Below are positions 16,628 through 25,791 of a DNA stretch of 64,000 nucleotides, piece by piece. The first letter of the stretch is position 1; the number at the start of each line of letters is the position of its first letter. The notes beneath the pieces were generated by a model. That model ran no database searches, was not told the origin of the DNA, and was given only the letters and a program-made list of their open reading frames with translations. A program made the position numbers and the translations under genes. The stretch is from assembly GCF_001857965.1 (NCBI RefSeq), contig NZ_CP017774.1, positions 1,426,001 through 1,490,000 on the forward strand, in the 5' to 3' direction. This DNA is from Flavobacterium commune (GTDB lineage Bacteria > Bacteroidota > Bacteroidia > Flavobacteriales > Flavobacteriaceae).

Positions 16628-17110
16628 CTAATTCACCGAAATTAATTTTACTTCAAAAACAAGTACAGAAGCTCCCGGAATACTTCCATTATCACTTCCT
16701 CCATATCCTAACTTTGCAGGAATAACAAGGATAGCGCTTCCTCCTTCTTTTAGGTATGAAATCCCTTCTGTCCAGCCTTTAACTACCTGATTCAAACCAA
16801 AAGAAATTCCTTTTTCGTCACTTTGATCAAATACTTTTCCATCCATAAAATAACCTTTGTAAGCCACAGTAACATTTGAAGCCGGAGTAGCCTGCTTACC
16901 TGTTCCCGGATCTTTGATTACATAGTATAATCCTGATTCGCTTTTAGTCCCTTTTAGTCCCTTTTTAGCAACATATTCCTCAATTTCCTTTTCATTTTTA
17001 GCAACATACGGAATCTCACTTGGTGCTTCGCTGGTATTGTTACTGTTAGTTTCTTTTTTACAAGAAATAAAAAGGGTCATAATCAATAGTGCTGATAATA
17101 AATGTTTCAT
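16628..17110 (-). CDS. FKBP-type peptidyl-prolyl isomerase, lipoprotein
   Basis: A 160-residue protein starting at the ATG at 17110 (an earlier in-frame start at 17137 would precede a second Met and the signal sequence). The N-terminus MKHLLSALLIMTLFISC is a lipoprotein signal with Cys17. After a Ser/Glu-rich linker, the FKBP domain runs from about residue 55 to the end (VTVAYKGYFMDGKVFDQS; AKLGYGG; LVFEVKL). It should catalyse prolyl cis-trans isomerisation in the periplasm. Flavobacterial gliding protein GldI is of this general type, but this single-domain protein cannot be assigned to gliding from sequence alone. Confidence 0.9.
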   Translation of the reverse strand: MKHLLSALLIMTLFISCKKETNSNNTSEAPSEIPYVAKNEKEIEEYVAKKGLKGTKSESGLYYVIKDPGTGKQATPASNVTVAYKGYFMDGKVFDQSDEKGISFGLNQVVKGWTEGISYLKEGGSAILVIPAKLGYGGSDNGSIPGASVLVFEVKLISVN

Positions 17111-17158
17111 AGTAAAATTATTTTTTAGAGAAGCCAAATATAGTAAAATAATAAAAAA

Positions 17159-18499
17159 CTAATCCCCATAAACCTGAACATCATCTACCATAAAAGCACC
17201 ATCTAAAGCTAAATTAGTTCCCGAGCCAATGTATTTAAAAGCAATATTGATTTTTCCTGTATAACTTGACAAATCAATAGCTCCTGAACCAATAAATTCA
17301 TTCCAGGGCGTTGCTTGATTAGGAATTTTTGCTGCAAGTCGGGTCCAAGTCGCGGTATTGATATTTACTCCATCAAAATTTTTCGAAATATAAACTTCAA
17401 GTGTATTTAATGGAGAATCTACATCTAAATGATGCTGCGCTGTTCTAAAAGAAAGTGTTTCATTGGTATGCGTATCCATATCGATTTTTGGCGAAATCAA
17501 CCAAACAATATTCGAAGCTACTTTAGTTCCTGTAATTGCAAATTCGGCATAACCATTAGTCGATGAAATACCGCCTTTCCAAAAAATGGCTCCAGTTTGT
17601 CTAATATTACCCCAACCCGGTAAACTCAAATTTGTCCCATCCGAAACCGATTGAAAATCTTCAACAAAAAAAGGAATGTTGCGTTTTCCAAGCATTACAA
17701 CATCTGTTTCTTTTCGGGCAATCAACTGATAATCGGTATCAAATTTAGTCAAAACACCTCTTACTTTTCCACTTTCATCCGGGACAATACTTTTTGAAAA
17801 ATCGGCAAAACTGCTCGTTCTAAAAATCAATTGATTGCCATTTTTGTCCACCAAATTCCAATTGGTCGCACCGCCCACATCATTTGTTTCTTCATAATAA
17901 TGACGCCCAATAGCCGACTCTGTAAACTGTACATCCGATAATTCAATGAGTGTGTTCAAATGGCTATCGTTAATTTCGCCTAAATCAACTGAACGCACCA
18001 GTTGCTCTTCTTTCACATTCGTACAAGAAGCATTCAAGACCTTTTTATAATCGTTTTGCGAAAGCCGCCCTACTCCGCCTTGGTTAAAAGCATTCACATA
18101 CAAACTACCAATGCGCAAACCACCATAATACAAATCGGTATATTGATCTTTTAGTTTCACATACACCTTATTCCCCACCCGAAAATCAACATATAAATTG
18201 GTAGCATCAACGGGAACGCTAAATCCTACTGAAGGAGTTGTGGCTGTAGCCAAAGTTTGCAACGAAATGCTTTTAAAAAAATTACCCTTTTCATCACTGG
18301 AAACCACATAGGCTTCTATCACATCGTCATAAGGATATTGAGCAACAATTTCGGCAGCAGTTTCTTTAATATCAGCTACTGTTTTGTTTACGGGAATATC
18401 GGGTTGATTACAAATGAGTTTCGGAATCTCTGTTGCGTCATTTGCACAAGCTCCCAGAACTAGCATCATTAATAAAAACTGAAAAGTATAATTTTTCAT
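17159..18499 (-). CDS. DUF5689 lipoprotein with jelly-roll (choice-of-anchor-like) C-terminal domain
   Basis: A 446-residue exported lipoprotein, with signal and Cys at LMMLVLGACAN (about residue 18). The N-terminal half (about 40-260) has the DUF5689 pattern of OB-like strands (VIEAYVVSSDEKGNFFKSI). The C-terminal half (about 265-446) begins FFVEDFQSV and ends DGAFMVDDVQVYGD, a choice-of-anchor-J-like jelly-roll typical of Bacteroidota surface proteins. It lies 18 bases downstream of the TonB-dependent receptor, so the pair forms one transcript. The partnership suggests a surface-exposed accessory or ligand-binding subunit; the substrate is unknown. Start taken at ATG 18499, not a TTG upstream. 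Confidence 0.8.
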   Translation of the reverse strand: MKNYTFQFLLMMLVLGACANDATEIPKLICNQPDIPVNKTVADIKETAAEIVAQYPYDDVIEAYVVSSDEKGNFFKSISLQTLATATTPSVGFSVPVDATNLYVDFRVGNKVYVKLKDQYTDLYYGGLRIGSLYVNAFNQGGVGRLSQNDYKKVLNASCTNVKEEQLVRSVDLGEINDSHLNTLIELSDVQFTESAIGRHYYEETNDVGGATNWNLVDKNGNQLIFRTSSFADFSKSIVPDESGKVRGVLTKFDTDYQLIARKETDVVMLGKRNIPFFVEDFQSVSDGTNLSLPGWGNIRQTGAIFWKGGISSTNGYAEFAITGTKVASNIVWLISPKIDMDTHTNETLSFRTAQHHLDVDSPLNTLEVYISKNFDGVNINTATWTRLAAKIPNQATPWNEFIGSGAIDLSSYTGKINIAFKYIGSGTNLALDGAFMVDDVQVYGD

Positions 18500-18517
18500 A
18501 ATAACCAAAATTTTAAA

Positions 18518-21355
18518 TTAGAAACTAAAATTGAGATTCACAAAATATGTCCTGCCGTATCCATAGAAATATTTGTTACCAAAAGAAGGTGTGCCACTGG
18601 AAACATCCTGATTGAGTTGCCTGAAATTAGCATTCCGCGCTTGCTCGTATCCGCCGGTTTTGTATTGGCTATCCAGCACATTATTGATACTCACAAAAAG
18701 TCCCAGAAATTTTCCTTTAATACGCCAGGACTTTCCACCAATTAAATTGAGCAAACTCACAGGGTCAAATTTTTCTTGTTTTAATAACTCGGCTGCTCTT
18801 TCTTCAGTAGCTTCCGGGAAAGGAAATCCACTCGCAGGATTGGTATAAAACCGATTGGTTCTGGAAATAGGCGAAACATCAATATAATTCTCCGCCAGAT
18901 AATTGACATTCGTCCCTATCCACCAATATTTTGGATCGCGATATTCCAAACCCAAACTATACGCCTGTTGCGGCATTCCCGCTTGTTTATAATTTTTTAA
19001 AAGTGCCGTACCAAAATCAAAAGACGGATTTGTATTTTCTACCGTGGCCACCGCATCATTATTGATGCTCACATTCGGATTACTATCATAAATAAATTGC
19101 CCATAAGCCATTGAAAAACTCGTTTTGAGAGTTGGATTTATTTGGTATTCAAAACTCAATTCGGCTCCAAGGTTTTTCCGGTCTAACCCCGTCAGCGTCT
19201 GACTCACAAAAGCATTGGTATTGCTATAACCTGCTTCGTTATCAAATATTCCTTCGGCATAAAAAAAGCTAATTTTAGTAGCATCTTTAATGGTCGAATA
19301 ATAGGCTGTCAATCTTGTTTTTAGTTTTGGAGTTCGAAAAACATAAGTCGCATCAACACTATTGAGTATTTCACTTTCTAAACCATCAACTACGGTATTA
19401 TTCAATCGGGCATTCGAAAAACTACTTCTTAAATTAGGTGCTTTGGTCAAATGGGCAGCATTCAAATTCAAGGATTGTTTTCCTGAAATTTTAAATAGCA
19501 TTCCGCCTTTAAAACCAAAATTCTCAAAGTTCAATTTTTGGCTTTCGCCAAAGGAAATCGTCGGATAAATTCCATTTTTATACAAACCTTCTCTTTGATA
19601 ATTCGTTTTCGAAAAAGACTGCGCCAGATAAAAATCAATCTTATCATAAGAAAATTTAAACTGCGTAAAAGCTTCCAACACCGCTGCCGAAAGTCTATAA
19701 TTATAACCATAAGTATCCCCAACTTTCACAGCTCTGTTAAGATTATTCAAATCCGATTGCGCCTGAGTTCCGCTATAAAAACCATCAATATCTTCGAAAA
19801 AAGAACCGCCTAATAAGTCCAGTAACTTTTGATAATTATGCGATTTCAAATCCCGATATGAAATTCCCGCGTTCACAATCAAATTTTCAGAAACCTGCGA
19901 ATTAAAGTTAGAATTAAACGCCATCGTTTTATCATCTGCTCGGTCTTCATATAAAACATAATGACTTTGAGCGGCTTCGTAACCAATAATATTCGAATGT
20001 TCATCAATCACAGGATTTCGATTCGCCCGATACATCGCCTCCCAATCAATCTGAGAATTGGCCAAAAATGCCAACCTACTTTGCTCAGCATTCGCATAAT
20101 CCGGAGTAAATTCGCCTGAGAATTCTCCATTATCTGTGGCATACAAAGAGGTGTAGTAGCTCGGCATTTTTCTAAAATAAGTAGGATCAGGACTATTGGC
20201 ATTTTGATAATCAATATTGCTGTTGCCTATTTTTCCAAACTGATACAACACCGCCGAATTCAAATTCGTATGATCATTTATCTTAAAATAATGATTCAAC
20301 ATCACAATGGGTTCATCAACCGTTCTTACCCGGGCATTTCTTTTTTTCCCATTTTGATATCCCCAATACGAATTGTAAGTTTCGCTGGTTAAATTAGTCA
20401 CTTCGGCAGTGTTAGGCGAATTTTTCCCGCGTTCGTTTGGCGTATAAAATCCAGTTATATTTATCGAATGTTGGTCGTTCAATCTTTTTTCGATACTTAA
20501 AAAAAGAGAATTTGCATCATAAGTTGTTCCTTCAAAATGTCCTTCCTGAGCATAACGTTTTCCTGCCGAAATAACGTAAGCCCAACCCGAATTACTCATT
20601 CCCGAAGCATGAGTTGCCATGATTCGGCCATTGTAATTGGTATTGGTTCCTGATAATGTAATTCGGTTTCCTTTTCGATAAATAGAAGCCCGAGTATTGA
20701 TTTGCTGCGTTCCCAAAATCCCTCCAAAAGTATAATCAGACGGAGCAGTTCCAATGGAAAATTCCTGATTTCGCGTGGCATCATTGAGTCCGCCCCAATT
20801 ATTCCAATTGGGTCTGCCATCATAAAGTTTGTTCATTGTAACGCCGTTAATCATTGTAGTGGCATTTTCACTATCCAAACCACGAATTCTAAACCGGGCT
20901 TGCCCCCAATTGAAAGCGGCGGCTTGCTGAAAAGCATCTCTGGAAGATTGCAATAATCCCGAAGTGTTTTCGGAACTGCTGTTGTCATCGGTTAAATCGT
21001 CTTCAAAAAGTTGGATTACAGCTGCCTGTTGGTCAGCAACCTGATCTAATTCTAACAAAATGGTTCCTAAATCTAATGCTAAAGTATTTTGAATAGAAAC
21101 AGGATACAAAGCATCTTTATAACCCTGACTGTGAAAAAGCAATAAATAATCGGCCGATGGAATGGATTCGAAAACAACTATTCCCTCGCTATTAGTGAGC
21201 TGTGTAAAATTGGTATTCTGAATAGAAACCACCGCAGAAACCAGAGGTTTTAGTGTTTTAGCATCTAAAACCTTGGCAGAAATTCGAACCTGATTTTGTG
21301 CCAATAACATATTGACCGACCCAATACAGAAAAGTAAAAACAAAAAACACCTCAT
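18518..21355 (-). CDS. TonB-dependent outer-membrane receptor
   Basis: A 945-residue receptor. Signal peptide 1-19 (MLLAQ), then a CarboxypepD_reg-like domain (about 20-110: VRISAKVLDAKTLKPLVSAVVSI), then a plug domain (about 135-250, with FRIRGLDSENATTMINGV) and a long beta-barrel ending in the aromatic terminus NLNFSF. Such receptors import large or scarce substrates across the outer membrane using TonB/ExbBD energy. It lacks a SusD partner; its downstream neighbour is a DUF5689 lipoprotein instead. The substrate cannot be inferred. Confidence 0.92.
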   Translation of the reverse strand: MRCFLFLLFCIGSVNMLLAQNQVRISAKVLDAKTLKPLVSAVVSIQNTNFTQLTNSEGIVVFESIPSADYLLLFHSQGYKDALYPVSIQNTLALDLGTILLELDQVADQQAAVIQLFEDDLTDDNSSSENTSGLLQSSRDAFQQAAAFNWGQARFRIRGLDSENATTMINGVTMNKLYDGRPNWNNWGGLNDATRNQEFSIGTAPSDYTFGGILGTQQINTRASIYRKGNRITLSGTNTNYNGRIMATHASGMSNSGWAYVISAGKRYAQEGHFEGTTYDANSLFLSIEKRLNDQHSINITGFYTPNERGKNSPNTAEVTNLTSETYNSYWGYQNGKKRNARVRTVDEPIVMLNHYFKINDHTNLNSAVLYQFGKIGNSNIDYQNANSPDPTYFRKMPSYYTSLYATDNGEFSGEFTPDYANAEQSRLAFLANSQIDWEAMYRANRNPVIDEHSNIIGYEAAQSHYVLYEDRADDKTMAFNSNFNSQVSENLIVNAGISYRDLKSHNYQKLLDLLGGSFFEDIDGFYSGTQAQSDLNNLNRAVKVGDTYGYNYRLSAAVLEAFTQFKFSYDKIDFYLAQSFSKTNYQREGLYKNGIYPTISFGESQKLNFENFGFKGGMLFKISGKQSLNLNAAHLTKAPNLRSSFSNARLNNTVVDGLESEILNSVDATYVFRTPKLKTRLTAYYSTIKDATKISFFYAEGIFDNEAGYSNTNAFVSQTLTGLDRKNLGAELSFEYQINPTLKTSFSMAYGQFIYDSNPNVSINNDAVATVENTNPSFDFGTALLKNYKQAGMPQQAYSLGLEYRDPKYWWIGTNVNYLAENYIDVSPISRTNRFYTNPASGFPFPEATEERAAELLKQEKFDPVSLLNLIGGKSWRIKGKFLGLFVSINNVLDSQYKTGGYEQARNANFRQLNQDVSSGTPSFGNKYFYGYGRTYFVNLNFSF

Positions 21356-21669
21356 AAACTCAATAGAATTATCGGCAATGAACTTTGTTTAAAAAGAAAA
21401 TTGCTTAGGTAACACAACTTGAAAATGCGACTGCTGAGCATAACAAAAACATCCCAAAAAGGAATATTCAGCTATAGTATTGGATTGTTTTTTTTGGAAA
21501 TAAGTAAAAAACGAAAGTGGTGGTATTAAACAACTTAACAAAGTTAAATAGCACTTTCGACAAATTAAAAGTAAGAAAAACTTTTAACAAAATAACATTT
21601 AGAATTATTTTTTTTAGTATGCAGTAAAAAAACGGAAAAGCTAGTTTAGAATTCTCTAAAAGGGGATGC
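21356..21669. other. Intergenic region upstream of the TonB receptor
   Basis: About 310 bases with A/T-rich tracts. I see no confident promoter, gene or repeat in it. Confidence 0.5.
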
Positions 21670-21816
21670 TCATTTTTGCTGATTCATTTTGGCAACCAAA
21701 GCTTTCAAACGCAAGGCTCTTTCTTTCTTTTCTTCTTGAAGCTTGGCCTTTTTCCGATTCAATAATTTGGTATGTAAAGCCTTGTTTTTGGTATTTTTTT
21801 CAGGTCCTTTTGCCAT
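21670..21816 (-). CDS. Small basic Lys-rich protein (48 aa)
   Basis: A 48-codon gene read from the ATG at 21814-21816 (minus strand) to TGA at 21670-21672. The product begins MAKGPEKNTKNKALHTKLLN and is almost entirely charged: about a third Lys/Arg, with a predicted single amphipathic helix. A minus-strand TATCTTTG (-7 type) lies about 25 bases upstream. I believe similar short basic proteins occur in other Flavobacteria, but I cannot verify conservation. Nucleic-acid or ribosome binding is a guess from composition only. Confidence 0.55.
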   Translation of the reverse strand: MAKGPEKNTKNKALHTKLLNRKKAKLQEEKKERALRLKALVAKMNQQK

Positions 21817-21960
21817 GATTTATTTTCTTTAAATCTGTTTGCAAAGATAAACAAAGCTAACTGACAATATATTACAAATAACAAATGGAAGACAGCAATA
21901 TTTTTTGTAAGAAAAAAACAATATATTTGAAAAAACAAACCATAAATCAACCAACCGAAG

Positions 21961-22476
21961 ATGAAAAAAATACTATTATCCCTATGCTTATTATTAGCAC
22001 TAAATACTTTTTCTCAAGAGAAAAAAATCTGGGCAAAATCGATTATCAATCAAAAAGCACCAAAACTGGTAGTAGAAAAATGGCTTTCAGAAAAACCTAA
22101 GACAAAAGGAAAATTTGTACTGATTGATTTTTGGGCTACCTGGTGCGGCCCTTGCAAAATAGCCATTCCTGAATTGAACCGTTTTAAAACAGAGTTTGAA
22201 AATAATTTGGTGGTGATTGGTATCAGCGACGAACCAAAAGAAAAAGTAGCCGCATTGACCGCTCCTCAAATTGAATATTACAGCGCCATTGACACACAAA
22301 GAAGCATGTACAACGCCTTAGAAGTAAAAGGAATTCCGCATTGCATTTTGATAGATCCCAATGGTATTGTCCGCTGGGAAGGCTATCCTTTATTAACCGG
22401 ATATAGACTAAACTCTGAAGTAATAAAAGGTATTATCGAAAAATATAAAAGCAGCGATACTTCGAAACAGCTTTGA
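21961..22476 (+). CDS. TlpA-like exported thioredoxin-fold protein
   Basis: A 171-residue protein with a signal peptide (about 1-18, ending TFSQ). The thioredoxin fold has the redox motif WCGPC (Cys62, Cys65) preceded by FVLIDFWAT, and a cis-Pro loop in VKGIPHC. It belongs to the TlpA/ResA group that reduces or handles disulfides in the periplasm. It lies between the tiny basic gene on the other strand and an unrecognised gene, with no operon partner. Confidence 0.9.
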   Translation: MKKILLSLCLLLALNTFSQEKKIWAKSIINQKAPKLVVEKWLSEKPKTKGKFVLIDFWATWCGPCKIAIPELNRFKTEFENNLVVIGISDEPKEKVAALTAPQIEYYSAIDTQRSMYNALEVKGIPHCILIDPNGIVRWEGYPLLTGYRLNSEVIKGIIEKYKSSDTSKQL

Positions 22477-22593
22477 TTTAAAATCTAAATATTTATCCAC
22501 AAATTATTGTACATGTTTGTTATTATGACAATACAAATAATAATCATTTATATTTAAACCGAGATAAGTTAAATATCAAAATAAAGAAATGTA

Positions 22594-23319
22594 ATGGGCG
22601 ACTTGGGGAACATACACGAAAATTGTAAAAAGATATTTAGAGAAAATTTATTCAGTCATCCACTTGGGAACTATAATGGCTTTAAAGGTCATTTTGGCGG
22701 TACAAAGGCTAGTGATATGTATTATAAATTTATTTACAATGACAATTCTAAACGAAATTCAATAGGAGAAAATTTCCACCAATTAATTAACAGAATAAAT
22801 GACAATTGGTTTGAAAATTATAAACCAACTAATGATTTAGATTATTATTTTTTTAACTACTTTCTGCTGTTATATTTATTCGTTGAAAGAGTTGATGTAA
22901 TTTTTAAAGCTATCAATAAAGAATATAAATATTTTGAAAATTTTCCCACGCTGCAAACTATTAGAAAATGGTCAAATTTCATTAAACACCCTAAAGAATT
23001 TTTATTTACTTATTGGCCAATATATTATTTGGAGGGAAGTTTTCACAAAGAATTATTGTTATCTGATTTAAAAATTGATAAAGATTTTATCTTTAAACAC
23101 TATGGTAGTGTAAAAAGTGAAAGACCTTTAAAATTGAAAAAAAACTGCAATGTATTTGTTGAAGTACCAGATTTAGAAAACATTACCAAAGAATTTTGCG
23201 ATGAAATGAATTTCTTTTTTGATCTTCTCTGTTCTAATCAAATTTTAATCGACCATTTAGCAAATACATCAACAATTGAAGATTATTTTGATGAAGATTA
23301 CTTGCATAATAGATTGTAA
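22594..23319 (+). CDS. Unrecognised protein (241 aa), orphan accessory gene
   Basis: I do not recognise this gene. The product is cytoplasmic in appearance (no signal or membrane segment) and rich in Phe, Tyr, Asn and Lys. It looks mainly helical at residues 60-190. A short segment IRKWSNFIKHPKEF (about 126-139) resembles the R...H-P region of some HEPN-like helical proteins, but the R-to-H spacing (seven residues between) is longer than the standard motif. The DNA looks more AT-rich than neighbouring housekeeping genes. It is isolated and followed by REP-like hairpins, which suggests an acquired accessory gene. The ATG at 22594 is the first in frame. Confidence 0.6.
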   Translation: MGDLGNIHENCKKIFRENLFSHPLGNYNGFKGHFGGTKASDMYYKFIYNDNSKRNSIGENFHQLINRINDNWFENYKPTNDLDYYFFNYFLLLYLFVERVDVIFKAINKEYKYFENFPTLQTIRKWSNFIKHPKEFLFTYWPIYYLEGSFHKELLLSDLKIDKDFIFKHYGSVKSERPLKLKKNCNVFVEVPDLENITKEFCDEMNFFFDLLCSNQILIDHLANTSTIEDYFDEDYLHNRL

Positions 23320-23327
23320 ACATTGTC

Positions 23328-23475
23328 AGTGCCGACGGCACTCTATTAATATTTCGTCAAATGTAGATGGATTAAAATCGATCCCTACAAGATTTACCGA
23401 GCCTACGGCTCTTATTAGGCATGTAAAAATTCCATAGGAACGATTCATATTGTAGCAACGGATTTTAATCCGTTG
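23328..23475. repeat. REP-like hairpin cluster
   Basis: Three short GC-richer hairpins lie in tandem: AGTGCC-GAC-GGCACT (23328-23342), GAGCC-TAC-GGCTC (23399-23411) and CAACGGAT-TTTA-ATCCGTTG (23456-23475). They are spaced 45-57 bases apart in otherwise AT-rich DNA. The form is that of repetitive extragenic palindromes; no RAYT transposase gene is in the window. Confidence 0.65.
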
Positions 23476-23554
23476 GCTAGAAACAACAAACATTAAATTA
23501 TTAAAAAATCGGTATCAAAACACCAAATCCCTAGCCCCGATAGCAGTGAAAATC

Positions 23555-23581
23555 CTTTTGTGCCGGTGTTCGGCACAAAAG
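23555..23581. other. Hairpin element upstream of metG
   Basis: A perfect 10-bp stem CTTTTGTGCC/GGCACAAAAG (23555-23564/23572-23581), extendable by one pair, sits inside a longer motif (about 23529-23600: CCTAGCCCCGATAGCAGTG ... GCAACGAATAGCGGGAAA). It ends just before the metG promoter. I recall similar motifs ahead of other Flavobacterium genes, but cannot confirm this here. Confidence 0.55.
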
Positions 23582-23602
23582 ATTGCAACGAATAGCGGGA
23601 AA

Positions 23603-23636
23603 TTGCTTCGAATAAAAATTCTATTCCTTATTTTTG
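23603..23636 (+). promoter_or_regulatory. Promoter of metG
   Basis: TTG at 23603-23605 and TATTTTTG at 23629-23636 are 23 bases apart and fit the Bacteroidota consensus. The metG ATG follows 20 bases later. Confidence 0.65.
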
Positions 23637-23655
23637 CGCTCTATAAAATTGAATT

Positions 23656-25716
23656 ATGCTACAGAATCCAGAAAGATATACCATTACGGCGGCTTTGCCA
23701 TATACTAACGGACCCATTCACATTGGGCATTTGGCGGGAGTTTACGTACCTGCAGACATCTATTCCAGATATTTAAGATTACAAGGAAGAGACGTTTTGT
23801 TTGTTTGCGGAAGCGACGAACACGGAGTTGCCATTTCGATGAAAGCCAAAAAAGAGGGCATTACGCCTCAGGAAGTTATCGACAAGTATGATGGAATTAT
23901 CCGTAAATCGTTCTCTGATTTTGGAATTGCATTTGATAATTATTCCCGAACTTCGGCTAAGATTCACCACGAAACGGCTTCGGAGTTCTTTAAAAAATTA
24001 TATGAAAAAGGTGATTTTATTGAAGAAGTAACCGAACAATTGTATGATGCCAAAGCTGATCAATTTCTGGCAGACCGTTTTGTTATTGGAACTTGCCCAA
24101 AATGCGGCAACGAAGAGGCTTATGGCGACCAATGCGAAAAATGTGGTTCGACTTTGAATGCTACTGATTTGATTAATCCAAAATCGACTATTACGGGAGA
24201 AACTCCTATTTTGAAATCGACAAAACACTGGTTTTTGCCATTGGACAGATACGATGCATTTTTAAGAGAATGGATTCTTGAAGGACATAAAAACGACTGG
24301 AAACCGAATGTTTACGGACAGGTAAAATCCTGGATTGACGGCGGATTAGAGCCTCGTGCGGTAACCCGTGATTTGGATTGGGGAATTGATGTTCCTGTGG
24401 AAGGAGCCGAAGGGAAAAAATTATACGTTTGGTTTGATGCGCCTATTGGTTACATTTCGTCAACTAAAGAATGGGCTGCGAGAGAAGGAAAGGATTGGAC
24501 GCCATATTGGAAAGATGAAAAAACCAAGTTAGTTCACTTTATAGGAAAAGACAATATTGTTTTCCATTGTGTGATTTTCCCGGCGATGTTAAAAGCCGAA
24601 GGAAGTTATATTTTGCCTGACAATGTTCCTGCAAATGAGTTCCTGAATTTAGAAGGAAATAAATTATCAACTTCTAAAAACTGGGCGGTTTGGTTGCACG
24701 AATATTTAGAAGAATTCCCAAATCAACAGGATGTTTTGCGTTATGCTTTGACTTCGAATGCGCCAGAAACTAAGGATAACGATTTTACCTGGAAAGATTT
24801 CCAAGCTAGAAATAACAATGAATTAGTAGCGATTTTTGGAAATTTCATCAATCGCGTGGTGGTGTTAACCAATAAATATTACGAAGGAATTGTTCCAACT
24901 CCAAACGAACTTTCGGAAGTAGACGAACAAACTTTAGCCGAATTACAAGCCTATCCGGCGGTGATTTCAAGTTCATTGGAAAGATACAGATTCAGAGAAG
25001 CTTTAGGCGAAATGATGAATGCGGCCCGTTTAGGAAATAAATATCTGGCTGACGAAGAACCTTGGAAAGTGATTAAGGACAATCCGGAACGTGTACAAAC
25101 CCAAATGTATGTGGCTTTGCAAATCGCTGCTGCTTTAAGTTCACTTTGCGAACCTTTCCTACCATTTACTGCCGCTAAACTGACTCGTATCTTAAAAATA
25201 GAGAATAAATTAAATTGGAGTACCATTACTGAAACTTCTGATTTAATGCCTGCCGGACACCAAATTGGTGAAGCCGAATTGTTGTTTTCTAAAATTGAAG
25301 ACGAAGAAATTCAGAAACAAATAGACAAATTAGAAGCTACTAAAACAGCCAATATCGCTGAAAACAAAAAAGCCGAACCACAAAAAGACCTAATTCAGTT
25401 TGAGGATTTTGCCAAAATGGATTTACGCGTGGGAACCATTTTAGAAGCTGAAAAAATGCCAAAAGCTAACAAGCTTTTAATTTTAAAAGTAGATACCGGA
25501 ATTGATGTTCGCACGATTGTTTCAGGGATTGCCGAAAGCTTTAAACCAGAAGATATCATCGGAAAACGCGTGACTGTTTTAGTAAATTTGGCTCCAAGAG
25601 CGCTTCGTGGTGTAGAAAGTCAGGGAATGATTTTGATGACCAATAACGCCGAAGGAAAACTAGTTTTCGTAAATCCGGATACTGAAGGTGTTGGGAACGG
25701 AGAGACGATAAATTAA
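23656..25716 (+). CDS. metG: Methionyl-tRNA synthetase
   Basis: A 686-residue class I aminoacyl-tRNA synthetase that charges tRNA-Met. The HIGH signature appears as IHIGH at residues 21-25 and the KMSKS-like loop as KLSTS at 336-340. A zinc knuckle with two C-x-x-C pairs (CPKCG and CEKCG) lies near 146-163. A C-terminal tRNA-binding OB domain (about 585-686, starting [15 protein letters not shown]) gives the long dimerising form. The promoter and hairpin element upstream and the terminator at 25742-25769 make it a single-gene unit. Confidence 0.97.
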   Translation: MLQNPERYTITAALPYTNGPIHIGHLAGVYVPADIYSRYLRLQGRDVLFVCGSDEHGVAISMKAKKEGITPQEVIDKYDGIIRKSFSDFGIAFDNYSRTSAKIHHETASEFFKKLYEKGDFIEEVTEQLYDAKADQFLADRFVIGTCPKCGNEEAYGDQCEKCGSTLNATDLINPKSTITGETPILKSTKHWFLPLDRYDAFLREWILEGHKNDWKPNVYGQVKSWIDGGLEPRAVTRDLDWGIDVPVEGAEGKKLYVWFDAPIGYISSTKEWAAREGKDWTPYWKDEKTKLVHFIGKDNIVFHCVIFPAMLKAEGSYILPDNVPANEFLNLEGNKLSTSKNWAVWLHEYLEEFPNQQDVLRYALTSNAPETKDNDFTWKDFQARNNNELVAIFGNFINRVVVLTNKYYEGIVPTPNELSEVDEQTLAELQAYPAVISSSLERYRFREALGEMMNAARLGNKYLADEEPWKVIKDNPERVQTQMYVALQIAAALSSLCEPFLPFTAAKLTRILKIENKLNWSTITETSDLMPAGHQIGEAELLFSKIEDEEIQKQIDKLEATKTANIAENKKAEPQKDLIQFEDFAKMDLRVGTILEAEKMPKANKLLILKVDTGIDVRTIVSGIAESFKPEDIIGKRVTVLVNLAPRALRGVESQGMILMTNNAEGKLVFVNPDTEGVGNGETIN

Positions 25717-25741
25717 AAGAAATACAATCATAAATTACACT

Positions 25742-25769
25742 CAATTGCCACACTTCCACGTGGCAATTG
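25742..25769 (+). terminator. Terminator of metG
   Basis: Perfect 10-bp stem CAATTGCCAC/GTGGCAATTG (25742-25751/25760-25769) followed within one base by a run of five T. Confidence 0.9.
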
Positions 25770-25791
25770 GTTTTTATAAACAAAAGGAAAC

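Noticed and set aside
17159..21355. A SusC/SusD pair
   Set aside because: The second gene has DUF5689 and jelly-roll features, not the TPR-rich SusD fold, and the receptor's neighbours include no glycan enzymes.
22594..23319. HEPN toxin with partner antitoxin
   Set aside because: The R-to-H spacing does not fit the Rx4-6H motif and no adjacent MNT/antitoxin gene exists, so I left it as unrecognised.
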